Below are positions 13,124 to 13,920 of a DNA stretch of 13,920 nt, one piece after another (the first letter of the stretch is position 1; every line of letters starts with the position of its first letter). The DNA comes from an uncultured Phascolarctobacterium sp. (lineage in GTDB: Bacteria; Bacillota; Negativicutes; Acidaminococcales; Acidaminococcaceae). The position numbers and the translations under genes were made by a program. The notes below the pieces were generated by a model that saw only the letters and a list, made by a program, of their open reading frames with translations, ran no database searches and was not told the origin of the DNA. The stretch covers positions 1 through 13,920 of the forward strand of contig URGS01000036.1 in NCBI GenBank assembly GCA_900547415.1, in the 5' to 3' direction.

Positions 13124-13591
13124 CTACTCTTCCTTTTTAGTCTTATCCATAATACGCTCCAGCTCCTGCATAAAGTTCTTTACATCAGCAAATTGACGGT
13201 AAACAGAAGCAAAGCGTACATAAGCAATCTGATCGGTCTGTTCCAGATACTTCATAACGATCTCACCAATCATGGAGCTGTCAATTTCGTTTTCACCGTT
13301 CATACGCAGCTCACGCTCAATATTATCAGCAATTTCCTGTACCTTTTCATAAGAAACAGGACGCTTTTCAAAGGCCTTCAGCAGACCAGCCAGTAATTTT
13401 TTGGAATCAAACAGCTCGCGGCGTCCATCCTTTTTACTAACCACCAGAGGCGTTTCCTCGTACTTTTCATAAGTAGTAAAACGACGGCCACATTGGGGAC
13501 ATTCGCGGCGACGACGAATAGAACTGCCTTCTTCAACAGCGCGGCTATCAACTACACGGCTGTCACGGTAAGAACAAAACGGACACTTCAT
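13124..13591 (-). CDS. nrdR: Transcriptional repressor NrdR
   Basis: Nucleotide-sensing repressor of ribonucleotide reductase genes. It has 155 residues, the usual length. The zinc ribbon has CPFC (C3, C6) and CPQC (C31, C34), with the family stretch DSRVVDSR and RRRRECPQCGRRFTTYE between and after. The ATP-cone domain (about 46-136) binds ATP or dATP (VVSKKDGRRELFDSKKLL...). ATG at 13591 has AAGGAGG at 13600-13606, eight bases away. A longer frame to 13648 adds 19 non-family residues and is rejected. A small exported protein follows in the same unit. Two NrdR-box-like palindromes upstream suggest autoregulation. Confidence 0.97.
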   Translation of the reverse strand: MKCPFCSYRDSRVVDSRAVEEGSSIRRRRECPQCGRRFTTYEKYEETPLVVSKKDGRRELFDSKKLLAGLLKAFEKRPVSYEKVQEIADNIERELRMNGENEIDSSMIGEIVMKYLEQTDQIAYVRFASVYRQFADVKNFMQELERIMDKTKKEE

Positions 13592-13667
13592 ACTATTTTC
13601 CTCCTTAGCACATAATATATGTTCTGTAAAACATATTAGTATGAACAAATCTAAAGTTATTTTTTAC

Positions 13668-13676
13668 ATTATAGCA
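13668..13676 (-). promoter_or_regulatory. Extended -10 promoter of nrdR
   Basis: TGCTATAAT on the minus strand (TATAAT at 13668-13673). No good -35 is seen at 17-18 bases, so recognition would lean on the extended -10. The leader then carries a 7-base inverted repeat (13617-13623 with 13630-13636). Confidence 0.65.
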
Positions 13677-13693
13677 TACATATTAAATTTTTT

Positions 13694-13737
13694 CTACTAT
13701 ATATGGTAGTATATAAATAAAATACTATATATAGTTA
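13694..13737. promoter_or_regulatory. Two NrdR-box-like sites (13694-13709 and 13722-13737)
   Basis: Compared with the 16-base NrdR box ACACTATATATAGTGT, the right site ATACTATATATAGTTA matches 13 of 16 and the left CTACTATATATGGTAG 11 of 16. The left one covers the -35 zone of nrdR. They are 28 bases apart centre to centre, a little closer than the about 31 usual for paired boxes. They could also serve a gene to the right of the window. Confidence 0.5.
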
Positions 13738-13873
13738 TTGAAAGCTTATAGCTTGCAGCTAATACTTGTCACTAATACAATATGCTATTATTTTTCGCTG
13801 CACCTTCAGTCAAAACCTCTCCTGCCACAAACATCGTCCTCTATGTTTCTACAGCAAAAAAAAAATGGTTCTT

Positions 13874-13919
13874 TAACTAATCTTGGGGTCTAGTGAAAAC
13901 TAGATTCCGGGATTAGTTA
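13874..13919 (+). other. Long stem-loop with GAAA tetraloop at the window edge
   Basis: TAACTAATC (13874-13882) pairs with 13911-13919, and TCTAGT-GAAA-ACTAGA forms the top. The six bases between pair only through G-U wobbles as plus-strand RNA (TTGGGG with TTCCGG), giving a continuous 21-base-pair helix there. On the minus strand these become mismatches. A run of ten As (13856-13865) precedes it, so it could also be part of a minus-strand terminator for a gene outside the window. The remaining 13739-13855 stretch shows no gene. Confidence 0.6.
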
Positions 13920-13920
13920 T

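Noticed and set aside
1..13920. CRISPR arrays, tRNA or rRNA genes
   Set aside because: No regularly spaced repeats, cloverleaf with conserved TTCGA arms, or rRNA-like stretches were seen on either strand.

Overview
Chromosomal window from a low-to-moderate GC Firmicute. The anaerobic Negativicutes (Acidaminococcaceae/Phascolarctobacterium-like) are my best guess. The guess rests on the hrcA-grpE-dnaK-dnaJ order under one CIRCE operator, a DnaK lacking the long N-terminal insert of Gram-negative DnaKs, strong AGGAGG ribosome sites, frequent TTG starts, and the lepA-hemW-hrcA neighbourhood with divergent rpsT. The genus is inferred from memory of protein style, not from a search. All genes run on the minus strand except rpsT.

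Left part (1 to about 2030) is clearly more AT-rich, and its genes use AT-ending codons (TTA, AGA, ATA). It holds the N-terminal part of an ABC-F ATPase cut by the window edge, two tandem paralogous small cysteine-rich proteins of unknown function, and a thioredoxin. Each of the two small genes has its own promoter, its own terminator and an inverted repeat just downstream of the predicted transcription start. This looks like an acquired or differently evolving accessory patch. It is followed by about 770 bases without an intact gene, holding short repeats and the decayed remains of a small secreted-protein gene (2006-2252).

Middle part: a Crp/Fnr-family regulator with its own promoter and terminator, then a 560-base gap. 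The gap holds several stem-loops and a possible small plus-strand RNA ending in a strong terminator. Next comes the heat-shock operon hrcA-grpE-dnaK-dnaJ (transcribed right to left), with a textbook promoter plus CIRCE before hrcA and a terminator after dnaJ. HrcA represses the operon through CIRCE; GrpE, DnaK and DnaJ form the Hsp70 folding cycle.

Right part: hemW (radical-SAM family, with an unusual charged insertion) and lepA (EF4), each with its own terminator; rpsT (ribosomal protein S20), divergent from lepA; and nrdR followed after 10 bases by a small exported protein of unknown function. Two NrdR-box-like palindromes lie just upstream of nrdR. The window ends in a long stem-loop that is fully paired only as plus-strand RNA.

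Most of the window is ordinary housekeeping sequence. The observations most worth following are the paired cysteine-rich small proteins with leader palindromes, the orphan plus-strand transcript candidate at 3371-3462, the 65-base inverted repeat at 12755-12819, and the edge stem-loop at 13874-13919.
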